Positions 23,964 through 31,964 of a stretch of DNA of 36,672 nt are shown here, in pieces. The first letter of the stretch is position 1, and every line of letters begins with the position of its first letter. Under the pieces are notes generated by a model. That model did not search any database, was not told the DNA's origin, and worked only from the letters and a program-made list of their open reading frames with translations. The position numbers and the translations under genes were made by a program. The stretch spans positions 1-36,672 of the forward strand of contig NZ_JACRWC010000111.1 in NCBI RefSeq assembly GCF_014306095.1, written 5' to 3'. This stretch comes from Lentihominibacter faecis. GTDB taxonomy: Bacteria; Bacillota; Clostridia; Peptostreptococcales; Anaerovoracaceae.

Positions 23964-23992
23964 TATGTATGCTCATGATGCAAAAAATATGC
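23964..23992 (-). promoter_or_regulatory. Sigma-E-like promoter for the YlmC/YmxH-like gene
   Basis: Minus strand: GCATATT, 14-bp spacer, CATACATA, a close match to the Bacillus sigma-E consensus (KMATATT, 13-15 bp, CATACAnT). Confidence 0.55.
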
Positions 23993-23998
23993 TCTGCA

Positions 23999-24043
23999 TT
24001 AGAAAAAGGAAACCAGAAAAGATTTCCGATTTCCTTTTTCTAA
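23999..24043 (-). terminator. Perfect 14-bp stem-loop after the AGCS gene
   Basis: TTAGAAAAAGGAAA and TTTCCTTTTTCTAA pair over 14 bp with a 17-base loop, 26 bases after the symporter stop. The 3' arm is T-rich in both directions, so it probably terminates the symporter mRNA. Confidence 0.65.
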
Positions 24044-24069
24044 TTATGTTATTGAAATGTACTTTACTG

Positions 24070-25518
24070 TTATTTTCTCTTCTTTTCCTTTGGCGCAAAC
24101 TCTCTGATCTCTCCCGCATGCAAACGGTTGAAATAGCTTCTCGTTTCCGCCACGATCACTCCGTTTAACGCCAGCAGTGCGATCAGGTTTGGAACCGCCA
24201 TGAATGCATTGAGGATATTCGCGATGGTCCATACTGCAGATACCGTCAGGAACGGTCCGATCAAAACAGCCAGGATGTAGATCCATCTGTAGACCATGAC
24301 CGCCTTCATGTTATCTGTCAGGTATTCCAGAGATCTTTCTGCGTAGTAATCCCAGCCCAGGATCGTCGTAAATGCAAAGAATGCAAGTGCTGTCATCAGA
24401 ACAAACGTGCCTGCCGAATATGCCCACGGCAGACCATTTCCGAATGCTGCTGCTGTAACTTCTACTCCCTCCAGACCATTTGCCTGGGAATATTCATAAG
24501 CACCGGATGTCATAATTGTCAGACCAGTCAGTGTACATATGCAGACTGTATCTACAAACGTACCGGTCATAGTAACCAGCCCCTGTCTTACCGGCTCTTT
24601 CGTCTGCGCTGCCGCTGCTGCGATCGGTGCACTACCAAGACCTGCTTCGTTAGAGAAGATACCTCTCGCAACACCCTTCTGCATCGCGATCAGCATAGTA
24701 CCAAGTGCTCCGCCTGCCGCCGCCTTGATACCAAATGCGCTCTGAATGATTCCTACAATAGCATTTGGGATCGCTTTGTAATTATAGATTACAACAGCCA
24801 GACAGATAAGAACGTATGCTATAGCCATGAACGGAACAACAACGGAAGAAACCTTTGCGATTCTCTGGATCCCGCCGATAATAACCAGTGCTGCCAGTAC
24901 CGTTACGACAACAGCTGCGATAACGGTAGCCCAGGAATACTCCGTTCCGAAGATGGAAACCATGTGTTCATTGTTCGGGTCAAAGAATGATTTCGTTGCG
25001 GAAGCAATACCGTTTACCTGTGTAATGGTACCGATTCCCAGTGCGCCGGCACAACACGCGAAAAATGCAAACAGTTTGCCCAGCCATTTCCACTTCTTGC
25101 CCATACCGTTTTCGATGTAGTAGAATGGTCCTCCCAGGAATCTGCCGCCGCCTTTGTCCACGCGGAACTTTACAGCCAGCAGGCCTTCCGCATATTTGGT
25201 CGCCATACCGAAGCATGCAGCCAGTACCATCCAGAATACAGCTCCCGGTCCGCCCAGCATAATAGCAGTTGCAACACCGACGATATTTCCTGTACCGATA
25301 GTTGCAGCCAGTGCTGTACACAGCGCTCCAAAGCTCGACACTTCACCGATTCCGTCTGCCTCGTTCTTGACCATGTACTTGAGCGCCTTGCCCAGTTTAC
25401 GGAACTGAAGCACACCCAGTCTGCAGGTCAGGAAAATACCGGTACCCATGATGAGTACGATAAGCGGCACTCCCCAGACGAAATTATCGATCTTTCCCAG
25501 TACATCTGTAAAAGTCAT
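24070..25518 (-). CDS. AGCS-family Na+:alanine/glycine symporter
   Basis: A 482-aa polytopic membrane protein of the alanine-or-glycine:cation symporter family. Signatures include GTGIFLTCRLGVLQF, CTALAATIGTGNIVGVATAIMLGGPGAVFWM, GGRFLGGPFYYIENGMG and KGVARGIFSNEAGLGSAPIAAAAA. ATG at 25518 is chosen because GAGGAGAGGAG precedes it; longer in-frame starts run into a hairpin. A glycine riboswitch and terminator precede it, which points to glycine (or alanine) as substrate. Whether glycine switches it on or off cannot be read from sequence alone. Confidence 0.93.
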   Translation of the reverse strand: MTFTDVLGKIDNFVWGVPLIVLIMGTGIFLTCRLGVLQFRKLGKALKYMVKNEADGIGEVSSFGALCTALAATIGTGNIVGVATAIMLGGPGAVFWMVLAACFGMATKYAEGLLAVKFRVDKGGGRFLGGPFYYIENGMGKKWKWLGKLFAFFACCAGALGIGTITQVNGIASATKSFFDPNNEHMVSIFGTEYSWATVIAAVVVTVLAALVIIGGIQRIAKVSSVVVPFMAIAYVLICLAVVIYNYKAIPNAIVGIIQSAFGIKAAAGGALGTMLIAMQKGVARGIFSNEAGLGSAPIAAAAAQTKEPVRQGLVTMTGTFVDTVCICTLTGLTIMTSGAYEYSQANGLEGVEVTAAAFGNGLPWAYSAGTFVLMTALAFFAFTTILGWDYYAERSLEYLTDNMKAVMVYRWIYILAVLIGPFLTVSAVWTIANILNAFMAVPNLIALLALNGVIVAETRSYFNRLHAGEIREFAPKEKKRK

Positions 25519-25548
25519 AATTTTCTCCTCTCCTCTGTGGATCACACC

Positions 25549-25579
25549 GCGCAGGCCGACAGCCTCCTTCGACCTGCGC
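25549..25579 (-). promoter_or_regulatory. 11-bp stem-loop presenting AGGAGG upstream of the symporter start
   Basis: Minus strand: GCGCAGGTCGA and TCGGCCTGCGC pair over 11 bp (one G-U) around the loop AGGAGGCTG. The loop holds a perfect anti-16S sequence about 40 bases before the real ATG, separate from the SD used (GAGGAG near 25525-25535). It could be a ribosome standby site. Confidence 0.55.
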
Positions 25580-25627
25580 AAAAAAATAAGTAATAAGTAA
25601 ATAAAATAAATAAGTAATAAGAAAAAA
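25580..25627. repeat. AT-only low-complexity stretch in the symporter leader
   Basis: About 40 bases of A/T/G with TAAGTAATAAG repeated at 25587-25597 and 25611-25621, lying between the riboswitch terminator and the AGGAGG hairpin. Probably unstructured leader mRNA. Confidence 0.5.
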
Positions 25628-25649
25628 GCCGATAAAAACTATCGACTTT
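25622..25649 (-). terminator. Riboswitch expression-platform terminator
   Basis: Minus strand: AAAGTCGAT / ATCGGCTTT (9 bp, one G-U), 7-base loop, then TTTTTTC-type tract. It lies about 45 bases after the glycine aptamer and well before the symporter gene, so it is a premature terminator. Confidence 0.75.
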
Positions 25650-25694
25650 CCAGAGAAATCCGTATACATGATGCTTCGTTTCAGTGCTTTTAAA

Positions 25695-25796
25695 ACCCTG
25701 TCCTTTTGCCTGAGAGATTGTAGAAGCTGTGCAAACGGCATCACATCTTCTGCGTACACCTTCGGCGCCCATGTAGAGACTCTCCAGAGAATCATA
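25695..25796 (-). ncRNA. Glycine riboswitch (gcvT-type aptamer)
   Basis: The minus strand carries the hallmark words of the glycine aptamer in order: TCTCTGGAGAG, GGCGCCGAAGG, GCAGAAGATGTGATGCC, then ATCTCTCAGGCAAAAGGACAG. Only one aptamer is clear. A second TTTCTCTGG word follows before the terminator but lacks the GCCGAAGG core. The RNA controls the AGCS symporter through the terminator at 25622-25649. Ends are approximate. Confidence 0.92.
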
Positions 25797-25858
25797 GCTA
25801 CGGTCATGCTTCGCAGAAAACCAAAACTGCAAAGTATGCCTTGTGAACTAATGACAAG

Positions 25859-25887
25859 ATGTTACCATACCTTACAGTCTTTTTCAA
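25859..25887 (-). promoter_or_regulatory. Promoter of the glycine riboswitch/symporter unit
   Basis: Minus strand: TTGAAA, 17-bp spacer, TAACAT, about 60 bases before the aptamer and directly after the preceding gene's terminator. Confidence 0.55.
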
Positions 25888-25888
25888 T

Positions 25889-25922
25889 TAAAAAACACAA
25901 AGTTGTACATGTATACAGTGTT
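25889..25922 (-). terminator. Probable terminator of the PPIase lipoprotein gene
   Basis: Minus strand: AACAC ... GTGTT enclosing a further TGTA/TACA pairing, followed by TTTTTTAA. About 30 bases after the gene stop. Confidence 0.5.
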
Positions 25923-25952
25923 CTATATTCAATTTTTTCCTATTTCATCCTT

Positions 25953-27023
25953 TTATTCGGTGGTCGGCGCACCTGTGATATTTGCATTATCAAGCAGAAA
26001 ATCCAGCACTTTTTCATACAAAAGTTCTATGTGCACATAGTCTTCCAGCGTCCTTCCTGTCTGCTGCTCAATGGCATCCGCATCGTAGCCCTGTGCCTCG
26101 AAACTTTTGATCAGTGCTTCCTTCTCCTTATCAGTATAGCTGAGATTTTCTTTGTCTGCAATGTACTGGATCAGCATTTCCTGCTTGACGCGCAGCTTGC
26201 TGCTGTCCTCGTTGACTGCATTGAATTCATCCTCGTCATCCAGATCGTACTGTTTCAGCATATCTTCACGACTGACTCCATACTGCTTCGCCGTCTGGTC
26301 CAGCTGATCACTGTTGAATTCGATATAATGATTCAGCTCACGATCCGGATATTTTTTTACCTCCGTGTTGTCCAGCGCAGCTGACCAGAGAGTCGTTTTC
26401 TGGTTGTTGACAGCTTCGGTTTCCTTTTGATCATATAACTCTTTCTGGATCGACTTCGTATACTCCTCTACCGTATCGTAATCCGAATGTTTCTTCACGA
26501 ATGCCTCGTTCAGCTCCGGCACAACAGATCTGGTAGCAGAATTGATCTTGACAGTAAATGTCACTGCCTTGCCCTTCAGACTGTCTTCGCTGTAATCATC
26601 CGGGAATTTCAGATCCAGCGTTACAGTTTCACCTTTCTTATGTCCGATCAGGCCAGATTCAAAACCATCGATAAAACTGCCGCTTCCAATAGTCAGATCC
26701 TGTTTTTCTGCAGATCCCCCGTCAAAAGTTTTGCCATCTATTTTCCCGGTATAATTGATGTTGACCGTATCTCCATCTTCGATAGCTGTATTCTTATCCA
26801 GCTTTTTATCGGTTGCTGCAGCATCAAGATTGCTCTGGATCTGGGCATCCACATCCTCATCCGTTACAGTAACGGAATACGGTGCTACAGCAAGGCCCTT
26901 ATACTCTCCTACTTTCAAATAATCTTTCAGGTCGTAATCTTCATAAGACATGGAAGATCCACAGGAAGCAAGTCCCAATACCATCATACCGCAAAGCAGC
27001 CCCGCAATAATTCTTTTCTTCAT
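25953..27023 (-). CDS. Trigger-factor-like FKBP-type peptidyl-prolyl isomerase lipoprotein
   Basis: A 356-aa exported lipoprotein starting MKKRIIAGLLCGMM at 27023 behind AGAGGAG. The signal peptide ends in lipobox LASC with Cys21. An FKBP domain lies at about 85-162 (VNINYTGKIDGKTFDGG, IGSGSFIDGFESGLIGHKKGE). It is flanked by acidic helical regions like trigger-factor C-terminal arms (residues about 165-345). It probably acts as a foldase outside the membrane, as PrsA does. It follows the small alarmone synthetase gene by 40 bases, so they may be co-transcribed. A longer in-frame start exists but would destroy the signal peptide. Confidence 0.9.
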   Translation of the reverse strand: MKKRIIAGLLCGMMVLGLASCGSSMSYEDYDLKDYLKVGEYKGLAVAPYSVTVTDEDVDAQIQSNLDAAATDKKLDKNTAIEDGDTVNINYTGKIDGKTFDGGSAEKQDLTIGSGSFIDGFESGLIGHKKGETVTLDLKFPDDYSEDSLKGKAVTFTVKINSATRSVVPELNEAFVKKHSDYDTVEEYTKSIQKELYDQKETEAVNNQKTTLWSAALDNTEVKKYPDRELNHYIEFNSDQLDQTAKQYGVSREDMLKQYDLDDEDEFNAVNEDSSKLRVKQEMLIQYIADKENLSYTDKEKEALIKSFEAQGYDADAIEQQTGRTLEDYVHIELLYEKVLDFLLDNANITGAPTTE

Positions 27024-27063
27024 GAAATATCTCCTCTTCTCTTTTATGATACCCCTTTTCGGG

Positions 27064-27738
27064 TTAAAGCATTTTATGTATACTCTGCATCGTATCATCC
27101 AGCTCAGCCATCATTTTAGCGCAGTCTTTCAGCTCCTGCGCCACATGTTCCGGCATTTCTTCCATGCGTTTGTATTTCAGTTCATGTTCCAGACTGGCCC
27201 ATGTGTCCATAGCAACGGTTCGAATCTGGATTTCCACAGGCATATGATACGTCCGATCCGATAGGAAAATAGGGACTTCAATGACCAGATGAAGACTGCG
27301 ATATCCGCTTTCTTTCGGGTTTTTTATATAATCCTTGCGCTTCAGCAGTTTTATGTCATCCTGACGAAGCAGACTGTCTTCCACCCGGTATATATCCTCC
27401 AGATAATTACATATTACCCGCACACCTGCAAAATCCATTACCTTGTATACCGATTCCATTTCCATCGGCCATCCTTTTCGTTTGATTTTTTCAAATATGC
27501 TGTCAACACTCTTGATCCGGCTGGTCATATGGTGTATCGGATTGTAATCGTGCTTCACACTAAACTCATTATCCAGCACCTCCAGCTTAGTGCTGATTTC
27601 CTTGATCGCCCCCTGATAGCGCATTCTCAGGTCAGCGAAAATCCTCACTGCTTCTCGTGCATCATCTATCGTAACGCTCATCTGTGGCGGGATCATAGCT
27701 TCTGTCACTGTAAAAGTTTCATTTTTTTCAAGTATCAT
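27064..27738 (-). CDS. Small alarmone synthetase (RelQ-like (p)ppGpp synthetase)
   Basis: A 224-aa protein with a RelA/SpoT synthetase domain only, without HD hydrolase or TGS/ACT. The motifs are HDYNPIHHMTSRIKSVDSIFEKIKRKG, YKVMDFAGVRVICNYLEDIY, YIKNPKESGYRSLHLVIEV, VEIQIRTVAMDTWASLEHELKYK. It would transfer pyrophosphate from ATP to GDP/GTP. The start at 27738 (MILEKNET) has GGGAG at 8 bases; an in-frame ATG at 27780 lacks an SD. RelQ/YjbM is the closest class by architecture. First gene of a probable two-gene operon with the PPIase lipoprotein. Confidence 0.9.
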   Translation of the reverse strand: MILEKNETFTVTEAMIPPQMSVTIDDAREAVRIFADLRMRYQGAIKEISTKLEVLDNEFSVKHDYNPIHHMTSRIKSVDSIFEKIKRKGWPMEMESVYKVMDFAGVRVICNYLEDIYRVEDSLLRQDDIKLLKRKDYIKNPKESGYRSLHLVIEVPIFLSDRTYHMPVEIQIRTVAMDTWASLEHELKYKRMEEMPEHVAQELKDCAKMMAELDDTMQSIHKML

Positions 27739-27864
27739 TTCTGGTCTCCCTGGCGGCCTTCCCGCCATCTCTGCTCGCATGAATATATTATTAGTTTATC
27801 ATAGATATTTGTATATTTGGTGTGGAATTCCAAAACTCCTGCGATATTTCGGATTCTGCAAAAT

Positions 27865-27882
27865 TTTCTAAAAATTTAGAAA
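27865..27882. promoter_or_regulatory. 18-bp palindrome upstream of the codB promoter
   Basis: TTTCTAAA-AA-TTTAGAAA, perfect arms, ending 6 bases before the -35 of the codB promoter. Position suits an operator for codB or for the divergent alarmone synthetase gene. Confidence 0.45.
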
Positions 27883-27888
27883 TACCTC

Positions 27889-27917
27889 TTGTAAAGTTTC
27901 AACGCATCTGTTATAGT
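27889..27917 (+). promoter_or_regulatory. Promoter of codBA
   Basis: Plus strand: TTGTAA, 17-bp spacer, TATAGT; predicted start near 27924, giving a leader of about 140 nt before codB. Confidence 0.6.
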
Positions 27918-27924
27918 TGCGTTA

Positions 27925-27940
27925 ATGAAAATATTTTCAT
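27925..27940. promoter_or_regulatory. Operator-like palindrome 1
   Basis: ATGAAAATATTTTCAT, a perfect 16-bp palindrome at the predicted transcription start. Its 12-bp core recurs at 28019-28030. Confidence 0.55.
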
Positions 27941-28018
27941 CAGGTGAATTTGTTCGATGATTCAAGTTATTTCAAGCATTTACAGGATATCCTTAACTTG
28001 TTAAATATCATAATTTAC

Positions 28019-28030
28019 GAAAATATTTTC
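28019..28030. promoter_or_regulatory. Operator-like palindrome 2
   Basis: GAAAATATTTTC, the same 12-bp palindromic core as at 27927-27938, 92 bases downstream (centre to centre) and about 30 bases before the codB start. A nearby TTAAC-TT-GTTAA palindrome lies at about 27993-28004. Confidence 0.5.
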
Positions 28031-28062
28031 TCGTCGTTACGATTTATAGTTAGGAGGTAATT

Positions 28063-29403
28063 ATGAGTAAGATAACCAAACAAACTATGGATCAACAAAA
28101 CACAGAACGTGTTGTTGATCAGGATTACCCATTGGAGCACGTTCCAAAATCCGCACGCAAAAGTCTACTTTCCATCAGCTGTGTACTGATAGGCTTTACA
28201 TTTTTTACACCAACCATGGCTTCTGGAGCCTCTTTAGGAGCTGCATTCAAATTTGATGAGCTTATTTTGATCATCACAGCAGGAAGCATTATTCTCGGAT
28301 TATATGTTGCGTCTCTGTGTTGTATCGGGGCTCGCACTGGTCTCACTTCTGTATTGCAATCTAAGTATACTTTCGGCAAAGCGGGTGCTAAATGGGCTGA
28401 TATTATTCTCGGCGGCACACAAGTCTTCTGGTACGCTATTACTGGGGAATACATGGGTAGTCTGTTCGCTATGGCTTTAGGGCTGGATACATTTGGCTGG
28501 AAAGTATTCTTTATTCTTTTCTGGGGAGTGATCATGGGGCTCACTGCTTTATATGGTGTGCGTGCCATGGCAATCGTTTCTTATGTAGCCATCCCGTTAA
28601 TGGCTGTTCTAATGGTTATAGTTATGGTCATGGCAATTCGGGAAGCAGGCAGCATTGATGCCATTCGAGCAATCACGCCATCATCCTCTATGACTGTTAC
28701 ATCTGCTATCACCGTTATTGTAGGGACCTTCGCATCTGGTGGTACGCAGGCAGGTAATTGGGCAAGATTTGCTAAAACCGGGAAAGCTGCATTTATTGCC
28801 GGACTCTTTGGATTTCTCATAGGAAACGGTGTTATGATCTTCTCTGGAATGCTAGGTGGACTAGTATTCGGAACCGGAGATTTAATTGAATTGATGATTT
28901 CAATGGGAATCGTATTCTGGGCATTGATAATACTCACTTTAAACATCTGGACTACAAATAATGCTACTGCATATGCATTCGGTATGGCCGGAGCAGAACT
29001 GTTCCAAAAAAATAATAAGAAACCATTTATCATAGGAGGCATTATCATAGCGCTTCTCATGGCAATCTTTGGAATTTCTAACTACTTCATTCCTATGCTT
29101 AATTTGCTTGGTACTTTCGTTCCTCCACTTGGCGGTGCCATTATCGGAGACTACTTCTTTGTATCGAAAGGACGAATCCCTAAGTTGGAATATGTAACGT
29201 TTAAAACGTGGAGAATTGCACCAATTATCGCCTATATACTAGGATGTGCATCTGCGTATTTAGGAGGACTTTTCAATGTGGGTATGCCTGCTTTACAGGG
29301 GATTCTAATCGCTATGATTGCCATGCCAATCATACATAGCATTTTCGTAAAATGTGGTTTGAAAGATGAGCATGAAGTTGCCGAAAATGCGGAGTATATC
29401 TAA
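28063..29403 (+). CDS. codB: Cytosine permease (NCS1 family)
   Basis: A 446-aa polytopic nucleobase transporter of the NCS1/CodB family that imports cytosine. It has an N-terminal YPLEHVPKSARKSLLSISCVLIGFTFFTPTMASGASLG segment and the TM10 region NIWTTNNATAYAFGMAGA. A perfect SD (TTAGGAGGTAATT) precedes ATG. codA follows after 38 bases. The gene is AT-richer than codA: three 60-base lines counted by hand gave 35-45% GC against 53% for one codA line, so it may have a different history. Two palindromes flank its leader. Confidence 0.94.
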   Translation: MSKITKQTMDQQNTERVVDQDYPLEHVPKSARKSLLSISCVLIGFTFFTPTMASGASLGAAFKFDELILIITAGSIILGLYVASLCCIGARTGLTSVLQSKYTFGKAGAKWADIILGGTQVFWYAITGEYMGSLFAMALGLDTFGWKVFFILFWGVIMGLTALYGVRAMAIVSYVAIPLMAVLMVIVMVMAIREAGSIDAIRAITPSSSMTVTSAITVIVGTFASGGTQAGNWARFAKTGKAAFIAGLFGFLIGNGVMIFSGMLGGLVFGTGDLIELMISMGIVFWALIILTLNIWTTNNATAYAFGMAGAELFQKNNKKPFIIGGIIIALLMAIFGISNYFIPMLNLLGTFVPPLGGAIIGDYFFVSKGRIPKLEYVTFKTWRIAPIIAYILGCASAYLGGLFNVGMPALQGILIAMIAMPIIHSIFVKCGLKDEHEVAENAEYI

Positions 29404-29441
29404 AAGCTTAAGACTCAAAAAGTAGAAAGGACATAAACACC

Positions 29442-30719
29442 ATGAAAAACTTACTGATCAAAAACGCCAAACTGCGCTATACCAACGAACTGACCGACAT
29501 TCTCATCTGCGACGGGATTTTCCAGAAAATCGGTAAAATAACAGATCCGCCTGCCGATACAGAAATCATTGACGCTACCGGGAACCTCGTGACTCCACCG
29601 ATCATCGATCCCCACGTGCACCTGGACGCTGTTCTCGTAGCAGGCATCCTGCCACGCAAAAATCAGACAGGCACCCTTCTGGAATCCATCGATATCTGGA
29701 GCGACTGGAAACCGGGGCTAACAAAAAAAATGTTAAAAGAAAACGCCAGAAAAGTTATTGACTGGTATGTTGCCAATGGCGTGCTCCGGGTACGTACCCA
29801 TGCAGACTGTACTGACCCAACGCTTGTTACCGTGGAAAGTCTTTTGGAATTAAAAGAAGAAGTAAGGGATCTCATAGATATTCAGGTAGTTGCGTTTCCT
29901 CAAAACGGGATCTATTCCGATCCTGCCAACCTGGGACTGCTGGAAGAGTCTATCCGCATGGGCGTTGACGTTATTGGCGGAGCACCTCACATCGAATACA
30001 CCAGAGAAGATGGCGTCCGCGATGTGGAAACAGTCTTTGAACTGGCCGAAAAACACGATAAGCTGATCGATATCCACATTGACGAGACCGGCGATCCTCA
30101 CTCCCGCTTCATTGAAGTCATGGCCAAAGAAAGCATCAACCGCCATATGGGGCCGCGCGCTACCGGCAGTCACACTACGGCCATGCACAATTACGACAAC
30201 GACTACGCCTACAAACTAATCGGAAATCTGGCGAAAGCCAATATGAATATGATCGTCAATCCTTCTGCAAATCTCCTTCTGCAAAGCAGAATGTGCGGTT
30301 ATCCGAAGCCTCGCGGCATTGCCCGGGCTGATGAAATGCTGGCAAGGGGCGTCAATGTATCCATCGGACACGACTCCGTTATGGATCCCTGGTATTCCCT
30401 CGGTAAAGCATGTCTGCTCCAGCAGGCATTCCTCATGCTCCACGCCGGTCACATGAACGGAGCCGAGCAGATCCAGCAAGTATTCGATATGATCACTACC
30501 AATTCTGCAAAGACTCTGCATCTGGACAATTACGGCATTGCAGAAGGCAATCAGGCAGACCTGATCATCTTCGATGCTGCTACAGAAGACGACATCCTGC
30601 GTCTGCAGTCGGAATGCACCTACGTGATCCGCAAAGGAAAGATCATCTGCCAGACGACTCCGGCAAAGCGGAAACTGACATATGATGCGGAACCGTCTTA
30701 TGTGGATTTTAAATTATAA
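29442..30719 (+). CDS. codA: Cytosine deaminase
   Basis: A 425-aa amidohydrolase converting cytosine to uracil and ammonia. All metal and catalytic residues can be placed as in E. coli CodA: HVH at 58-60, His212 and Glu215 (DIHIDETGDPH), His244 (GSHTTAMHN) and Asp311 (SIGHDSVMDPWY). Full length. The SD is AAAGGA. Together with CodB it salvages cytosine; a hairpin follows the stop. Confidence 0.96.
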   Translation: MKNLLIKNAKLRYTNELTDILICDGIFQKIGKITDPPADTEIIDATGNLVTPPIIDPHVHLDAVLVAGILPRKNQTGTLLESIDIWSDWKPGLTKKMLKENARKVIDWYVANGVLRVRTHADCTDPTLVTVESLLELKEEVRDLIDIQVVAFPQNGIYSDPANLGLLEESIRMGVDVIGGAPHIEYTREDGVRDVETVFELAEKHDKLIDIHIDETGDPHSRFIEVMAKESINRHMGPRATGSHTTAMHNYDNDYAYKLIGNLAKANMNMIVNPSANLLLQSRMCGYPKPRGIARADEMLARGVNVSIGHDSVMDPWYSLGKACLLQQAFLMLHAGHMNGAEQIQQVFDMITTNSAKTLHLDNYGIAEGNQADLIIFDAATEDDILRLQSECTYVIRKGKIICQTTPAKRKLTYDAEPSYVDFKL

Positions 30720-30734
30720 AACATCTCCCCTTTT

Positions 30735-30768
30735 GAGAAAGCATGTTCTTCAAACGACATGCTTTCTC
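30735..30768 (+). terminator. Stem-loop after codA
   Basis: GAGAAAGCATGT / ACATGCTTTCTC, perfect 12-bp stem with a 10-base loop, 15 bases after the codA stop. The following bases (TCTACGTTTCC) are only modestly T-rich, so termination may be partial. Confidence 0.6.
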
Positions 30769-30802
30769 TCTACGTTTCCGACCGCTCATTCGCCAAAGTC
30801 CA

Positions 30803-30846
30803 TTTCAGTCAGTTTACATCCCTACAAGTCCTTGAACTGACTGAAA
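30803..30846 (+). promoter_or_regulatory. 12-bp inverted repeat before the LacI-family gene
   Basis: TTTCAGTCAGTT and AACTGACTGAAA, perfect arms around 20 bases, followed by CCGTTTTTC. It may be a second terminator/attenuator or an operator for the regulator gene that starts at 30933. Nothing else is obvious between codA and that gene. Confidence 0.5.
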
Positions 30847-30932
30847 CCGTTTTTCAAAAGCATTACCCACAACCGCCCTATACAAATTCAGATTTTTTTG
30901 ATAAAATCAAAGAAAACGTGAGGAGCAGAGTA

Positions 30933-31952
30933 TTGAATATCAAAGAAGTTGCAGAAAAAGCAGGCGTATCCATCACTACGGTGTCACGCGTCCTCAATAA
31001 TCCGGAAATGGTTTCTGAAAAGACTAAAAATAAAGTCTTGACCGTTATGGATCAACTGAATTACACACCCAACTGGTTTGCCCGCCACCTGCAGAAATCC
31101 CGCACCAACGTAATCGGCATGCTGATCCCCGACACGCTGGAACAATCCTATATGGAAATCACCAAAGGAGTCGAAAAGATCGCGCGGCAGAAAAACTGCA
31201 GCATCATACTTTGCAGCACCGAATTCGATCCAGACATGGAGACGGACTATATCACCACACTGACGGAGCGAAGTATCGATGGACTGATCCTCACCTCTCC
31301 TTCCATTGACCGAAAACAGTTTGACCGATTAAAAAGCCGTGACGTACCTTTCGTCTTTATCGGAAAGACAGGATTTATGGAAGAAGCCAATACCGTCTGT
31401 ACCAACAACGATACTGCAGCAGAAGAAGCTGTGGAATATCTGATCCAGTCCGGACGAAAAAACATCGCCATCGTATTGTCTAACCACCCCAAAAGTGATA
31501 ACCACGATAAACTGACAGGATGCAAACGCGCTTTGCAGAAACATGGGCTGCCCCTGCCTGATTCCAACATCCTGCATGCAGACAACACTCCGGAAAACGG
31601 CTACATCGCATTCAGCAAACTGCTTGATATGCCTGTCCGTCCAGATGCTGTATTCATAGCAACGGATACTATGGCATTCGGAGCGATCGAGAAACTGAAT
31701 CAGGCGAACCTTACTCCGGATGAGGTCGCAGTCATAGGGTTTGATGATTTGAAGGTCGGAGCTGTTATCGAACCAAAGCTGACGACCGTTACCAAGCCGT
31801 CCTATCGTATGGGAATGACCGCCGGCAGACTCCTCTTTGACATCATCGAAGAAGAATCTGCAGACGATGATCCACAGACCATCGTCCTTCAGTCTCGTCT
31901 GAAGATCCGAAAGTCCTGCGGCAACAAAGAACGTTTAAAGGAAATCTGGTAA
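30933..31952 (+). CDS. LacI-family transcriptional regulator
   Basis: A 339-aa LacI/GalR-type regulator. The N-terminal helix-turn-helix is NIKEVAEKAGVSITTVSRVLNNP with hinge NYTPNWFARHLQKSRTNVIG. It is followed by a periplasmic-binding-protein-like sensor domain (GMLIPDTLEQSYMEI to KPSYRMGMTAGRLLF). The start is TTG at 30933, placed 7 bases after GAGGAG and immediately before the conserved NIKEVA. Longer in-frame starts begin inside the codA stem-loop. Position between codA and a pyrimidine-type dehydrogenase suggests that it controls this cluster, perhaps through the GAAAATATTTTC palindromes. The ligand is unknown. Confidence 0.9.
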   Translation: MNIKEVAEKAGVSITTVSRVLNNPEMVSEKTKNKVLTVMDQLNYTPNWFARHLQKSRTNVIGMLIPDTLEQSYMEITKGVEKIARQKNCSIILCSTEFDPDMETDYITTLTERSIDGLILTSPSIDRKQFDRLKSRDVPFVFIGKTGFMEEANTVCTNNDTAAEEAVEYLIQSGRKNIAIVLSNHPKSDNHDKLTGCKRALQKHGLPLPDSNILHADNTPENGYIAFSKLLDMPVRPDAVFIATDTMAFGAIEKLNQANLTPDEVAVIGFDDLKVGAVIEPKLTTVTKPSYRMGMTAGRLLFDIIEEESADDDPQTIVLQSRLKIRKSCGNKERLKEIW

Positions 31953-31964
31953 GGAGGAATTATC

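Noticed and set aside
27918..28062. Riboswitch in the codB leader
   Set aside because: The 140-nt leader holds palindromes, but I could not match any known aptamer core (purine, preQ1, PRPP) to it.
30759..30932. N-terminal extension of the LacI-like protein
   Set aside because: Its ATG lies in the stem-loop after codA; the helix-turn-helix begins at the TTG at 30933 behind GAGGAG.
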